In this document: piece by piece, positions 8,110-15,899 of the stretch | How positions within the stretch are numbered: the first letter of the stretch is position 1 | Layout of the letters: each line of letters starts with the position of its first letter | Source: Vagococcus entomophilus | GTDB taxonomy: Bacteria; Bacillota; Bacilli; Lactobacillales; Vagococcaceae | Length of the DNA: 64,000 bases | Assembly: GCF_003987595.1 (NCBI RefSeq) | Contig: NZ_NGJZ01000002.1 | Coordinates: forward strand, 496,001 to 560,000 | Reading direction: 5' to 3' | Notes under the pieces: model-generated | Databases searched by the model: none | What the model was told of the DNA's origin: nothing | Seen by the model: the letters and a program-made list of their open reading frames with translations, nothing else | Position numbers and translations under genes: made by a program

Positions 8110-8451
8110 TTGGCAGGAGTAAAACAAGTAATGGATATCACCGATTGGGCAGTTCAAAGAGAGATTGTTTTTCTAGTTTTATTCATGCTTGTCTTTGCGA
8201 TTCTTTGTTTTGTAATCTATAAAGTAGCCAAAGTTTTAGGTGAAGAACGAGAGCAATCTATCAGTGAACGCAAAGAGTATTTAGTTACGCTAACTAAGCA
8301 ACAAGAGCTTATTGAACAACAACAGCAAATCCTAGAAGAAGAGAAGCAAACTTTGGCAGGTATCAGCACTACTGTGATAAATGTAGATCGAAAGCTAGAT
8401 AATATGATGGAAAAAATACAATATAGCAAAGAAGAAAAAAGTTCATTTTAG
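8110..8451 (+). CDS. BhlA/UviB-like holin
   Basis: 113 aa. One strong membrane helix (residues about 20-41, EIVFLVLFMLVFAILCFVIY) is followed by a long charged, Gln/Glu-rich coiled coil. This is the build of BhlA/UviB holins, which release bacteriocins or phage enzymes. TTG start with AGGTGAAG just upstream; it directly abuts the preceding gene. It supplies the missing export route for the two signal-less hydrolases. Confidence 0.7.
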   Translation: MAGVKQVMDITDWAVQREIVFLVLFMLVFAILCFVIYKVAKVLGEEREQSISERKEYLVTLTKQQELIEQQQQILEEEKQTLAGISTTVINVDRKLDNMMEKIQYSKEEKSSF

Positions 8452-8556
8452 TTTAATTTGTTCTGCTGCTTGAGTGCATTGGCAAGAGACGAGGAATAAT
8501 CCGTTCATTTTAAGGCGTTTTATAGGGAAAAAGCCTTTAAATTAAGAAATAATTGC

Positions 8557-8573
8557 AATATTACTGTAATATT
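8557..8573. promoter_or_regulatory. Inverted repeat upstream of the LysM gene
   Basis: AATATTAC-T-GTAATATT, a perfect 8-bp inverted repeat with a 1-nt spacer, 244 bp before the LysM gene. Too short and AT-rich for a terminator; a possible operator. Confidence 0.35.
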
Positions 8574-8688
8574 TGGAGAAAAAAAGAATAAAAAAAATTA
8601 TTTCAAAAAAAAAACGAGATTAAAATTTGTTTATGTGAAATTAAAAAAAGGCTTAATACCAAGGTTTATAGAGGAAGTTTTTACAATA

Positions 8689-8729
8689 TGTCACAGTATG
8701 ACAATACTCGTAATGAATTGTCACAGTAT
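8689..8729. promoter_or_regulatory. Phased direct repeat, possible regulator site of the LysM gene
   Basis: TGTCACAGTAT occurs at 8689-8699 and 8719-8729, exactly 30 bp apart (about three helical turns). The first copy is also part of a palindrome, TGTCA-N5-TGACA (8689-8703). This is the pattern expected for a response regulator binding on one face of DNA. The 365-bp stretch before the LysM gene otherwise shows no convincing gene. Confidence 0.45.
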
Positions 8730-8816
8730 TTTTACCTACGACGTCAATAAAATTGTTAAAGTTATCAATGTCGTTGAGATAACGACTAAACTACTTAAAC
8801 AAAGAGGAGAAACAAC

Positions 8817-9386
8817 ATGAAATCACTTAAAACGATTTTACTTGGAGCAACTTTGACAGCAGGACTAGCAATTTTCTTTGGAGCAAGCAATGCAAGTGCA
8901 GATACTTTATATACAATTAAAAGCGGAGATACTTTATCAACTATCTCGCAACAATTTAAAGGTGACAATAGCTTAATCAATTCAATTGCACAAAAAAATA
9001 ATGTATCAGATATTAATATGATCTATGTTGGAGAACAATTAACTATTCCAACTGATGGACAAGCAGTTGCAACAACAACTACTACAACAAGTCAAGCAAC
9101 AACAACAGCTCCAGCAGCTGCAGCACAAACAACAACACAAACAGCAGCTTCTACTTATACTGGAACTTCTTCATCTGCTAAAGAGTGGATTGCACAAAGA
9201 GAATCTAGCGGTTCTTATACAGCAACGAATGGTCGCTACATTGGTAGATATCAATTAGATTCTTCATACCTTAATGGAGATTACTCAGCAGCAAATCAAG
9301 AACGTGTAGCCGATAACTATGTGGCACAACGTTATGGTTCATGGGAAGCTGCACAATCATTCTGGATGGCAAATGGTTGGTACTAA
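8817..9386 (+). CDS. Secreted LysM protein with transglycosylase-like (Apf/IsaA-type) C-terminus
   Basis: 189 aa: a signal peptide (residues 1-28, cleavage near ASA-DT), a LysM domain (YTIKSGDTLSTISQQF, residues 32-77) that binds peptidoglycan, a Thr/Ala/Gln-rich linker, and a C-terminal module (WIAQRESSGSYTATNGRYIG, then YQLDSSYL) ending in WMANGWY. That C-terminus resembles the Apf/IsaA/SceD lytic transglycosylase-like group, with the Glu of RESSGSY the likely catalytic residue. AGAGGAGAAAC precedes the ATG. A wall-remodelling role is likely; whether it is an active enzyme is not certain. Confidence 0.85.
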   Translation: MKSLKTILLGATLTAGLAIFFGASNASADTLYTIKSGDTLSTISQQFKGDNSLINSIAQKNNVSDINMIYVGEQLTIPTDGQAVATTTTTTSQATTTAPAAAAQTTTQTAASTYTGTSSSAKEWIAQRESSGSYTATNGRYIGRYQLDSSYLNGDYSAANQERVADNYVAQRYGSWEAAQSFWMANGWY

Positions 9387-9414
9387 GCCAAAAAACATTC
9401 TGAAATAAACAAGT

Positions 9415-9450
9415 AAAAAACAAGCATTCATGCGAGTGCTTGTTTTTTTT
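9415..9450 (+). terminator. Terminator of the LysM gene
   Basis: Stem AAAAAACAAGCA / TGCTTGTTTTTT with a 10-nt loop and eight consecutive T. Confidence 0.85.
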
Positions 9451-9453
9451 ACA

Positions 9454-9482
9454 CAAAAAAACACTCTCTAAACAGAGAGTGT
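9454..9482 (-). terminator. Terminator of the tRNA-Thr gene
   Basis: Stem ACACTCTC / GAGAGTGT (9461-9482), followed on the minus strand by a T7 run. It lies 16 nt beyond the 3' end of the tRNA. Confidence 0.75.
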
Positions 9483-9498
9483 GCTGTTATAAAATAAA

Positions 9499-9571
9499 TG
9501 CCGACTATAGGGATCGAACCTACGACCTACGCGTTACGAGTGCGTTGCTCTACCAACTGAGCTAAGTCGGC
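9499..9571 (-). tRNA. tRNA-Thr (anticodon CGU)
   Basis: 73-nt cloverleaf on the minus strand: acceptor GCCGACT paired with AGTCGGC, D-arm AGCTCAGTTGGTAGAGC, anticodon loop CTCGTAA giving CGU (reads ACG), T-arm with GGTTCGATCC, discriminator A. CCA is not encoded. The base pair closing the anticodon loop (A-C) is imperfect. Confidence 0.93.
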
Positions 9572-9774
9572 GTTATTAGTACAGTAATGATTATAAACTT
9601 TTCCTGTTTTTTTGTAAAGTCTTCTTTTTGTCGAGAAATAAAGTAAAAAGTACTCAGAAATAACCTAAGTGCTTTTTTTTAACAGGCGCCTATTTCAAAA
9701 AGCCAGTAGGATGTTAGGAATTGTACAAGTCACTTAAAAAAATATGCTGAATGTTGAAAAAAAATGACTTTCTA

Positions 9775-9868
9775 TTGTGTTCATTTATGAAAAAAGATAC
9801 AATTAAAGGTAAAGTGGAAAAAGTTAGAGGACAGCGTTTCTTCATTTAAATGCTTAACTTTTTTTAAA
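9775..9868 (+). ncRNA. Possible small RNA: promoter followed closely by a terminator
   Basis: TTGTGT (9775-9780), a 17-nt spacer and TACAAT (9798-9803) make a fair promoter. A hairpin follows at once: AAAAAGTTA (9818-9826) paired with TAACTTTTT (9855-9863), then T-rich DNA. A transcript of roughly 60 nt is predicted. It could be a small RNA or an attenuated leader of the SEDS gene 80 bp downstream. No gene is seen elsewhere in 9572-9944, except an imperfect hairpin at about 9650-9681. Confidence 0.35.
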
Positions 9869-9890
9869 TTGTATCCCGTGTGAAAGATAC

Positions 9891-9913
9891 ACGCATGCGT
9901 CGTAAGATATAAT
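9891..9913 (+). promoter_or_regulatory. Probable promoter region of the SEDS gene
   Basis: A perfect palindrome ACGCATGCGT (9891-9900) is followed by TATAAT (9908-9913), 32 nt before the start codon. No clear -35 is seen, so the palindrome may be an activator or repressor site. Confidence 0.4.
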
Positions 9914-9944
9914 GAAGTGATGAATCGAAGAAAAGGGATGAACT

Positions 9945-11144
9945 ATGCAAAAAAAAAGAAATTATAATTTAGATAATCGAATTGATTATGGCGTTTTACT
10001 ACCGGTTTTTATTCTAGCTATTATTGGGATGCTCTCTTTATATGTAGCATTAAAGCATGATTCAGCCTCACACAATATTATGAAACAAATGCTTTCTCAA
10101 GCACTTTGGTATCTACTTGGTGGTGTGGCGGTTGTAATTTTGATGCAGTTTTCATCTAGGTTGCTATGGAAGATGACCCCGATTTTTTATGGGATTGGCC
10201 TTTTGATTATGGCAGCACTAGTCAAATTTTATGACCAGAATCTTTTTATCCAGACTGGATCCAAAAACTGGTTTAATATTGCAGGTCAAAGTTTCCAACC
10301 ATCCGAACTAATGAAAATTGCCTTTGTACTCATGCTTGCATATGTTGTCACACAGCACAATTCTAAGTACAAGCCACGAGATATGCGTTCCGATTTTTTG
10401 CTAATTGGAAAGCTACTTTTAGTTTTTGCACCTGTGGGTGTATTGTTACTGCTACAAAAGGATTTAGGAACATTGCTCGTATTTATAGCGATTATCGGCG
10501 GCGTTTTTTTGATGTCGGGTATCAGTTGGAAGATCATCGTGCCCATCGTGCTTTTGTTTATTGTTGTTGCCGGAGGGACGTTATTCCTTGTTACGACAAC
10601 GAGTGGGCGGGAGTTGCTTTACAAAGTTGGCTTTCATCAGTACCAATTTTCGCGCATTGACTCTTGGTTAGATCCGTTTCATGATGCTTCCGGAGTTTCT
10701 TACCAACAAGCGCAAGGTTTAACCGCGATTGGCTCAGGAGGCATGCTTGGCAAAGGCTTCAATGTTTCACAAGTTTATGTACCTGTAAGGGAGTCGGATA
10801 TGATTTTTACAGTAATTGGTGAAAATTTTGGCTTTTTAGGCGGTTGTCTGGTAATTTTGATGTATTTTATTTTGATTTATAGAATGATTCGGGTTTGCTT
10901 TGATACAAATAATGAGTTTTATGCCTACATTTCAACTGGAATTATCATGATGATTTTATTCCACGTTTTCGAAAATATAGGCGCCAATATAGGCTTACTT
11001 CCATTGACAGGGATTCCGTTGCCTTTTATAAGTCAAGGGGGCTCGTCGCTTTTGAGTAATATGATTGGGATTGGACTGATTATGTCCATGCGCTTCCAGT
11101 CTGAAAGTTATAGTCATACGCATACACGAGGACAAAGAGCATAA
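9945..11144 (+). CDS. rodA: SEDS-family peptidoglycan glycosyltransferase (RodA/FtsW)
   Basis: 399 aa with about ten membrane helices. Polymerises lipid II into glycan strands with a partner class B PBP. Landmarks: an N-terminal NRIDYGVLLPVFILAIIGML, QPSELMKIAFVLMLAY near residue 122, DLGTLLVF near 169, and the C-terminal GIPLPFISQGGSSLLSNMIG hallmark near 356. The short tail and RIDYG start favour RodA over FtsW, but both types occur in enterococci and the choice is not certain. AAAAGGGATGAACT precedes the ATG. Confidence 0.9.
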   Translation: MQKKRNYNLDNRIDYGVLLPVFILAIIGMLSLYVALKHDSASHNIMKQMLSQALWYLLGGVAVVILMQFSSRLLWKMTPIFYGIGLLIMAALVKFYDQNLFIQTGSKNWFNIAGQSFQPSELMKIAFVLMLAYVVTQHNSKYKPRDMRSDFLLIGKLLLVFAPVGVLLLLQKDLGTLLVFIAIIGGVFLMSGISWKIIVPIVLLFIVVAGGTLFLVTTTSGRELLYKVGFHQYQFSRIDSWLDPFHDASGVSYQQAQGLTAIGSGGMLGKGFNVSQVYVPVRESDMIFTVIGENFGFLGGCLVILMYFILIYRMIRVCFDTNNEFYAYISTGIIMMILFHVFENIGANIGLLPLTGIPLPFISQGGSSLLSNMIGIGLIMSMRFQSESYSHTHTRGQRA

Positions 11145-11147
11145 AGA

Positions 11148-11199
11148 CAAAAAGAGATTCACTTGAAAGGAACATTTCTTGTGCGTCTCTTTTTGCGTT
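11148..11199 (+). terminator. Terminator after the SEDS gene
   Basis: Outer stem CAAAAAGAGA (11148-11157) pairs with TCTCTTTTTG (11186-11195), with partial pairing inside. An extended -10 promoter (TGC-TATACT, 11210-11218) for the next gene follows immediately. Confidence 0.6.
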
Positions 11200-11246
11200 T
11201 TATCATTTATGCTATACTAAAAGAAAAACAGAAAGAAGGCAGTTAA

Positions 11247-11603
11247 ATGGTCACTTTTTATTGGTACCCAAAATGCAGCACATGTAAGAAAGCAAAAGCT
11301 TGGTTAGATGCTCACCAAATTGAATATCAAACGATTGATATGATTGAAAATATTCCGACACAACGTACTTTGGAAAAATGGATGGGTCAAAGTGAATTAC
11401 CGATTCGGCGCTTTTTCAATACGAGTGGCATTCGTTACCGTGAGCAAGGTTTAAAAGACAAAGTCAATGATTTTTCTAAAAGCCAAGCAGCCCAATTGCT
11501 TGCAACAGATGGTATGTTGATTAAACGTCCTATTTTAATCACCGAAGAGGATGTTCTGTTAGGGTTTAAGGAAAGCAGTTATGAAACGGCATTAGAAATT
11601 TAA
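11247..11603 (+). CDS. ArsC/Spx-family thioredoxin-fold protein
   Basis: 118 aa of the arsenate reductase-like (ArsC/YffB/Spx) superfamily. It starts VTFYWYPKCSTCKKAKAWL, a CxxC at residues 10-13, and has RPILITEEDVLLGF near 96, the conserved Arg-Pro-Ile block. Not Spx itself, because it lacks the RNA-polymerase-binding signature. Likely a glutaredoxin-like reductase of unknown substrate. Only 21 nt separate it from gcvH, so the two are probably co-transcribed. Confidence 0.85.
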   Translation: MVTFYWYPKCSTCKKAKAWLDAHQIEYQTIDMIENIPTQRTLEKWMGQSELPIRRFFNTSGIRYREQGLKDKVNDFSKSQAAQLLATDGMLIKRPILITEEDVLLGFKESSYETALEI

Positions 11604-11624
11604 AAAGAAAGTAGGCGAAGTAGC

Positions 11625-11936
11625 ATGGAAAAAATTGCCAATGATTCTTTATGGATTGAACCACACGGTGACGGGGTAAAAATTGGTTTGACCAATACCA
11701 CACAAGAGGAAATCGGTGCGGTTACTTTTGTTACATTGCCTAAAGTTGGCACCCAACTGAGCTTAGGAGAAACACTTGTTGAAGTAGAGGCTGAAAAATC
11801 TGTTTCTGAATTTTTAGTCCCATTTCCTGGTACAGTCATTGAGGTTAACACCAAAGCGTTAGAAAATCCAGCAGTTTTAGATGATAAAAATGAGGCAAAT
11901 GCTTGGCTCGTTGTACTATCAAAAACTGGTGAATAA
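11625..11936 (+). CDS. gcvH: GcvH-like lipoyl carrier protein
   Basis: 103 aa with the biotinyl/lipoyl fold. The lipoyl lysine lies in VEVEAEKSVSEFLVPFPG (K about residue 52). The partners GcvP and GcvT are not nearby. In Firmicutes a stand-alone GcvH or GcvH-L acts as a lipoate relay from LplA to 2-oxoacid dehydrogenases, which fits here. It is shorter than the usual 125-130-aa GcvH, matching the GcvH-L type. Confidence 0.85.
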   Translation: MEKIANDSLWIEPHGDGVKIGLTNTTQEEIGAVTFVTLPKVGTQLSLGETLVEVEAEKSVSEFLVPFPGTVIEVNTKALENPAVLDDKNEANAWLVVLSKTGE

Positions 11937-11948
11937 AAAAATAAATAG

Positions 11949-12277
11949 TTGACAAAAACTTAAATTAACTGGTACACTAACACCAAAATAAAGAAAAATG
12001 CTTTGAAAAGAAGAGTACGTTTTAGAAACGCTTTACGAGAGACCTCTGTTTGCTGAAAAAAGAGGAAGCTGACATAAAATGGAAGATGGTCTTTGAGCAA
12101 AGCTAGTGAGCGTAAGGTAAGCTAGTTTCGGGTGCACTCGTTAGCGTGCTCAAGTATACAGCAATACAAGTATACTGACTGAGGTTGCTTTTGTCATGAA
12201 AGTAGCGAAAAAAGGTGGTAACACGTAAGTAGAAAGCTTTCGTCCTTGTGGAGACACGAGGACGAAGGCTTTTTTAA
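11949..12277 (+). promoter_or_regulatory. T-box riboswitch upstream of metN (methionyl-tRNA responsive)
   Basis: Promoter TTGACA (11949) - 18 nt - TGG-TACACT (11973-11978). A long structured leader follows, with the T-box motif AAAGGTGGTAACACG at 12211-12225; its UGGU would pair with an ACCA tRNA end, as for tRNA-Met. A strong terminator lies at about 12232-12276 (stem CGTCCTTGTG / CACGAGGACG then T6). AUG triplets in the stem I area (about 12078-12088) are candidate specifiers. Uncharged tRNA-Met would disrupt the terminator and switch on the transporter. Methionine specificity is supported mainly by the downstream genes. Confidence 0.85.
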
Positions 12278-12305
12278 TGACGTTAAGCGAAAAGGAGGAA
12301 TGAGA

Positions 12306-13343
12306 ATGTCATTTATTGAACTTCATCATGTAAAAAAAGAATTTCAAGGAAAAGAAGGTTTGGTTTCCGCTGTAAACAATGTCTCACTTACGATTGAAAA
12401 GGGAGAAATATTTGGAATTGTTGGCTATTCTGGTGCAGGGAAAAGTACCTTAATCCGCTTGCTAAATGGACTAGAACAACCAACATCTGGCGAGGTCATT
12501 ATTGGTCAACAAGATGTTGTGGAATTAAAAGGAGCCAAACTAAGGGATTACCGCAAACGCGTGGGCATGGTTTTCCAACACTTTAACTTGTTATGGTCTA
12601 GAACTGTGCGAGAAAATATCGTATTGCCGCTAGAACTAGAAGGAATGGCCAGAGAAGAGCGAGAAGCACGTGCAACAGAACTAATCCAATTAGTTGGTCT
12701 CAAAGGACGGGAAGAGGCGTATCCTGCCCAACTTTCAGGCGGACAAAAACAACGTGTCGGCATTGCTCGCGCACTTGCAAATAAACCGGACATTCTGCTC
12801 TGTGACGAAGCCACAAGTGCACTAGATCCACAGACGACGGATGAAGTTTTAGAGCTATTGTTGACGATTAACCGCCAGTTGAATTTGACGATTGTGCTCA
12901 TCACACACGAGATGCATGTTATCAGAAAAATTTGTCACCGGGTTGCGGTTATGGAAGCTGGAAAAGTTGTAGAGACGGGGGAGGTTTTACAAGTCTTTCA
13001 TTCACCACAACAAGCAGTCACAAAAAGATTTGTCCAACAAGAACTCCTACCCGAAAATGAACCAACCGATCAATCTATTGACTACTTGATTCAAAAATAT
13101 CCACAAGGTGTTATTCTTCAATTGAAATTTACCGGAGCACAATCAAAAGAACCTGTCATTTCAAAAGTAATCAAGCAAACGAATGTCGACTTAAATGTAC
13201 TTCAGGGAACGATTCAACAAAATCAAAAGGCTTCCTTTGGTACCATGCTTGTTCAAGTGACTGGGACAAAGGAAGAAGTAGCAGCAGCATTTGCGTATTT
13301 TAAAGAACAAGAAGTTGGCGTAGAGGTGAAACATCATGAATAA
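12306..13343 (+). CDS. metN: Methionine ABC transporter ATP-binding protein
   Basis: 345 aa: ATPase with Walker A GYSGAGKSTLIR near residue 40, Q-loop FQHFNLLWSRTV (typical of MetN), signature LSGGQKQRVGIARAL, Walker B ILLCDEATSALDP, H-loop ITHEM. A C-terminal NIL (ACT-like) domain follows (about 270-345), which binds intracellular methionine to shut transport off. ATG 12306 has GGAGG 7 nt upstream. Its end overlaps the permease start by 8 nt. Confidence 0.95.
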   Translation: MSFIELHHVKKEFQGKEGLVSAVNNVSLTIEKGEIFGIVGYSGAGKSTLIRLLNGLEQPTSGEVIIGQQDVVELKGAKLRDYRKRVGMVFQHFNLLWSRTVRENIVLPLELEGMAREEREARATELIQLVGLKGREEAYPAQLSGGQKQRVGIARALANKPDILLCDEATSALDPQTTDEVLELLLTINRQLNLTIVLITHEMHVIRKICHRVAVMEAGKVVETGEVLQVFHSPQQAVTKRFVQQELLPENEPTDQSIDYLIQKYPQGVILQLKFTGAQSKEPVISKVIKQTNVDLNVLQGTIQQNQKASFGTMLVQVTGTKEEVAAAFAYFKEQEVGVEVKHHE

Positions 13344-14901
13344 AACATTTAGCGAGACCTATTTTAATTGGAGTGAATTAGACTTAGCAACCTTTATCCA
13401 AGCAATCAAAGACACGCTACTCATGACAATTGTATCAATGATTTTTGTGCTGATTTTCGGATTGTTATTGGGGCTGGCTCTTTATTATTTAGGAAAAAGT
13501 AAAAAGAAGAGCGCCAAGGTGGCCTATTCACTTGTGTCCATTATTAGCAATATTTTTCGTTCTACTCCGTTTATTATTTTGATTATTTTGCTGATTCCGT
13601 TTACGAAACTTTTAGTGGGGTCATTTATTGGACCCGAGGCAGCCATTCCGGGTTTGGTCTTATCCGCAGTTCCTTTTTATGCAAGACTTGTTGAGATGGC
13701 TTTTCGCGAGGTTGATCAAGGCGTACTTGAAGCCTCAGAAGCAATGGGCGCGAGTAATTGGCAGATTATCCGGAAGATTTTAATTCCTGAAAGCAAACCT
13801 GCCCTGATTTCAGGACTAACCGTTACAGCTATTACCATGATTGGGTTTACAGCGATGGCAGGGGCGATTGGCGCTGGTGGACTTGGTGGTCTAGCGTACC
13901 AAGATGGATTTCAAAGAAGTAGGTGGACGGTGACACTAGTTGCGACGGTCTTGATCTTATTATTAGTGTTTTTCGTGCAAGCTTTAGGCGACTCAGCCGT
14001 CTTGCGCTCTGACAAGCGCTTGCCACAAAGTGCACAAAAAAAACGCTCAAAAGTGAAAAAAATTGTCTGGGGAGTTGCTACACTGGCTGTGATAGGACTC
14101 GCTGTTTGGGGCAGCCTCTCACATTCAAGCTCGAAATCAAACGAGCAGGCGACAAATAGTAAAGATGAAGTAACGCTAAAAGTTGGTGCTTCCCCCACGC
14201 CACATGCAGAGATTTTAGAGCATATCAAGCCTATTTTAAAAAAGAAAGGCATTAATCTTGAAGTGGTGAAATTTGATGATTATATTTTGCCCAATAAAGC
14301 ATTAGCTGGAAAAGAGATTGACGCAAATTATTTCCAACATATTCCGTATTTTAAAAAACAAGTCAAAGAAAATAATTATGCCTTTACAAATATGGGCAGT
14401 ATTCATTTGGAGCCTATGGCACTTTATTCCCAAAAAATCAAAGACGTGAAAGAGTTAAAAGATGGCGCGACAATCGTAACGAGTAATTCTGAATCTGATT
14501 GGGGAAGGATTCTTACGATGTTAAGCGATGCAGGACTTATAACAGTAAAAAAAGGAACCAATCTTGAAACTGCAACTTTCGATGATATTGAAAAAAATCC
14601 CAAACATTTGAAGTTTCAGCATGCGATTGATGCGTCGCTGCTGGCAACCGCGTATCAAAATAATGAGGGTGATTTGGTTGCAATCAATGCTAATTTTGCA
14701 GTAGGAATCGGCTTAGTTCCGAAGAAAGACAGTGTATTGATTGAATCAGACAACTCTCCGTATGCTAATATCATTGCCGCTAGAACCGAAGATAAAAACA
14801 GTAAAGCAATCAAAGAATTGGTTAAAGTTTTACATAGCCAAGAAGTTCAAACGTGGATTACCAAACAATTCAAAGGTGTGGTTATTCCAGTCAACGAGTA
14901 A
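13336..14901 (+). CDS. Fused methionine ABC permease and substrate-binding protein (MetI-MetQ)
   Basis: 521 aa. Residues 1-225 are a MetI permease with an EAA loop (EASEAMGASNWQIIRKILIPE near 135). A final membrane helix (about 240-257, IVWGVATLAVIGLAVWG) leads to an NlpA/MetQ binding domain (about 275-521: LKVGASPTPHAEILEHIKP, NYFQHIPYFK). Normally MetI and MetQ are separate and MetQ is a lipoprotein. Here no lipobox cysteine is present and the helix tethers the domain instead. Uninterrupted frame, no assembly sign. Co-transcribed with metN under the T-box. Confidence 0.92.
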   Translation: MNKTFSETYFNWSELDLATFIQAIKDTLLMTIVSMIFVLIFGLLLGLALYYLGKSKKKSAKVAYSLVSIISNIFRSTPFIILIILLIPFTKLLVGSFIGPEAAIPGLVLSAVPFYARLVEMAFREVDQGVLEASEAMGASNWQIIRKILIPESKPALISGLTVTAITMIGFTAMAGAIGAGGLGGLAYQDGFQRSRWTVTLVATVLILLLVFFVQALGDSAVLRSDKRLPQSAQKKRSKVKKIVWGVATLAVIGLAVWGSLSHSSSKSNEQATNSKDEVTLKVGASPTPHAEILEHIKPILKKKGINLEVVKFDDYILPNKALAGKEIDANYFQHIPYFKKQVKENNYAFTNMGSIHLEPMALYSQKIKDVKELKDGATIVTSNSESDWGRILTMLSDAGLITVKKGTNLETATFDDIEKNPKHLKFQHAIDASLLATAYQNNEGDLVAINANFAVGIGLVPKKDSVLIESDNSPYANIIAARTEDKNSKAIKELVKVLHSQEVQTWITKQFKGVVIPVNE

Positions 14902-14950
14902 AGAGTATGACAGAAAAAGGAGTCTTTCTTTTCTGTCATACTCTTATTCT
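14902..14950 (+). terminator. Terminator after metI-metQ
   Basis: Sixteen-base perfect stem AGAGTATGACAGAAAA / TTTTCTGTCATACTCT starting right after the stop codon, followed by T-rich DNA. Confidence 0.85.
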
Positions 14951-15115
14951 TTTCTTCTTATCAAATTATAATTAGTTTAATTAATCGATAGAATCGGTAG
15001 AAGAATATACTTCTTTTCATCGAGTTATGTAGCATAGAGTTTGCGATTCATTCTCAATTAAGATAGAATATAAACGAGAAGTCTTAGAAATTTTAGTTAA
15101 TTGGAGGAAACATAC

Positions 15116-15883
15116 ATGTCTGTATTAGAAATAAAGAATTTGCATGTCTCAATCGAAGACAAACAGATTTTAAAAGGCGTCAACCTAACAATGAAAACTG
15201 GTGAAATCCATGCCATCATGGGACCAAATGGAACAGGAAAATCCACTCTTTCTGCTGCAATCATGGGCAATCCTAACTACGAAGTTACCGAAGGTGAAAT
15301 TTTATTAGACGGTGAAAATATTTTAGAGCTGGAAGTCGACGAACGTGCACGTGCAGGTCTGTTTTTAGCTATGCAATATCCAAGTGAAATTGCAGGTATT
15401 ACCAATGCAGAATTTATGCGTGCTGCGATCAACGCACGTCGTGATGAGGACGATAAAATGTCTGTCATGGCCTTCATCAAAAAATTAGACGAAAAAATGG
15501 ATTTATTAAATATGCCAGAAGAAATGGCAGAACGTTACTTAAATGAAGGATTTTCCGGTGGTGAAAAGAAACGGAATGAAATCTTACAATTGTTGATGCT
15601 TGAACCAACGTTTGCGATTTTAGATGAAATTGATTCGGGCTTGGATATCGATGCACTAAAAGTGGTATCTAAAGGGGTCAATGCGATGCGTGGAGACAAT
15701 TTTGGTTCCCTAATCATTACACATTACCAACGTCTGCTCAACTACATTACACCAGATGTCGTGCATGTGATGATGGATGGTCGTGTGGTCAAAACAGGTG
15801 GTGCAGAACTTGCCAAACGTTTAGAAGCAGAAGGCTATGCTGGAATTGGACAAGAACTTGGAATTGAGCTAACCGAAGAATAA
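15116..15883 (+). CDS. sufC: Fe-S cluster assembly ATPase SufC
   Basis: 255 aa ABC-type ATPase of the SufBCD scaffold, cytosolic. Walker A GPNGTGKSTLSAAIMG near residue 34, signature FSGGEKKRNEIL, Walker B FAILDEIDSGLDIDAL, H-loop ITHYQRLL: all SufC hallmarks. ATG 15116 has TTGGAGGAA upstream; an earlier in-frame TTG falls in that site. First gene of sufCDSUB, the sole Fe-S assembly system expected in this lineage. The promoter lies in 14950-15100, where I saw no certain element. Confidence 0.96.
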   Translation: MSVLEIKNLHVSIEDKQILKGVNLTMKTGEIHAIMGPNGTGKSTLSAAIMGNPNYEVTEGEILLDGENILELEVDERARAGLFLAMQYPSEIAGITNAEFMRAAINARRDEDDKMSVMAFIKKLDEKMDLLNMPEEMAERYLNEGFSGGEKKRNEILQLLMLEPTFAILDEIDSGLDIDALKVVSKGVNAMRGDNFGSLIITHYQRLLNYITPDVVHVMMDGRVVKTGGAELAKRLEAEGYAGIGQELGIELTEE

Positions 15884-15899
15884 AGGAGAGACAAAAGCA

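Noticed and set aside
8635-8820. A 61-codon frame before the LysM gene
   Set aside because: No ribosome site, composition of non-coding DNA, and it covers the repeats that look regulatory.
14741-14971. A 76-codon frame at the end of metI-metQ
   Set aside because: It overlaps the real gene and its terminator in another frame.
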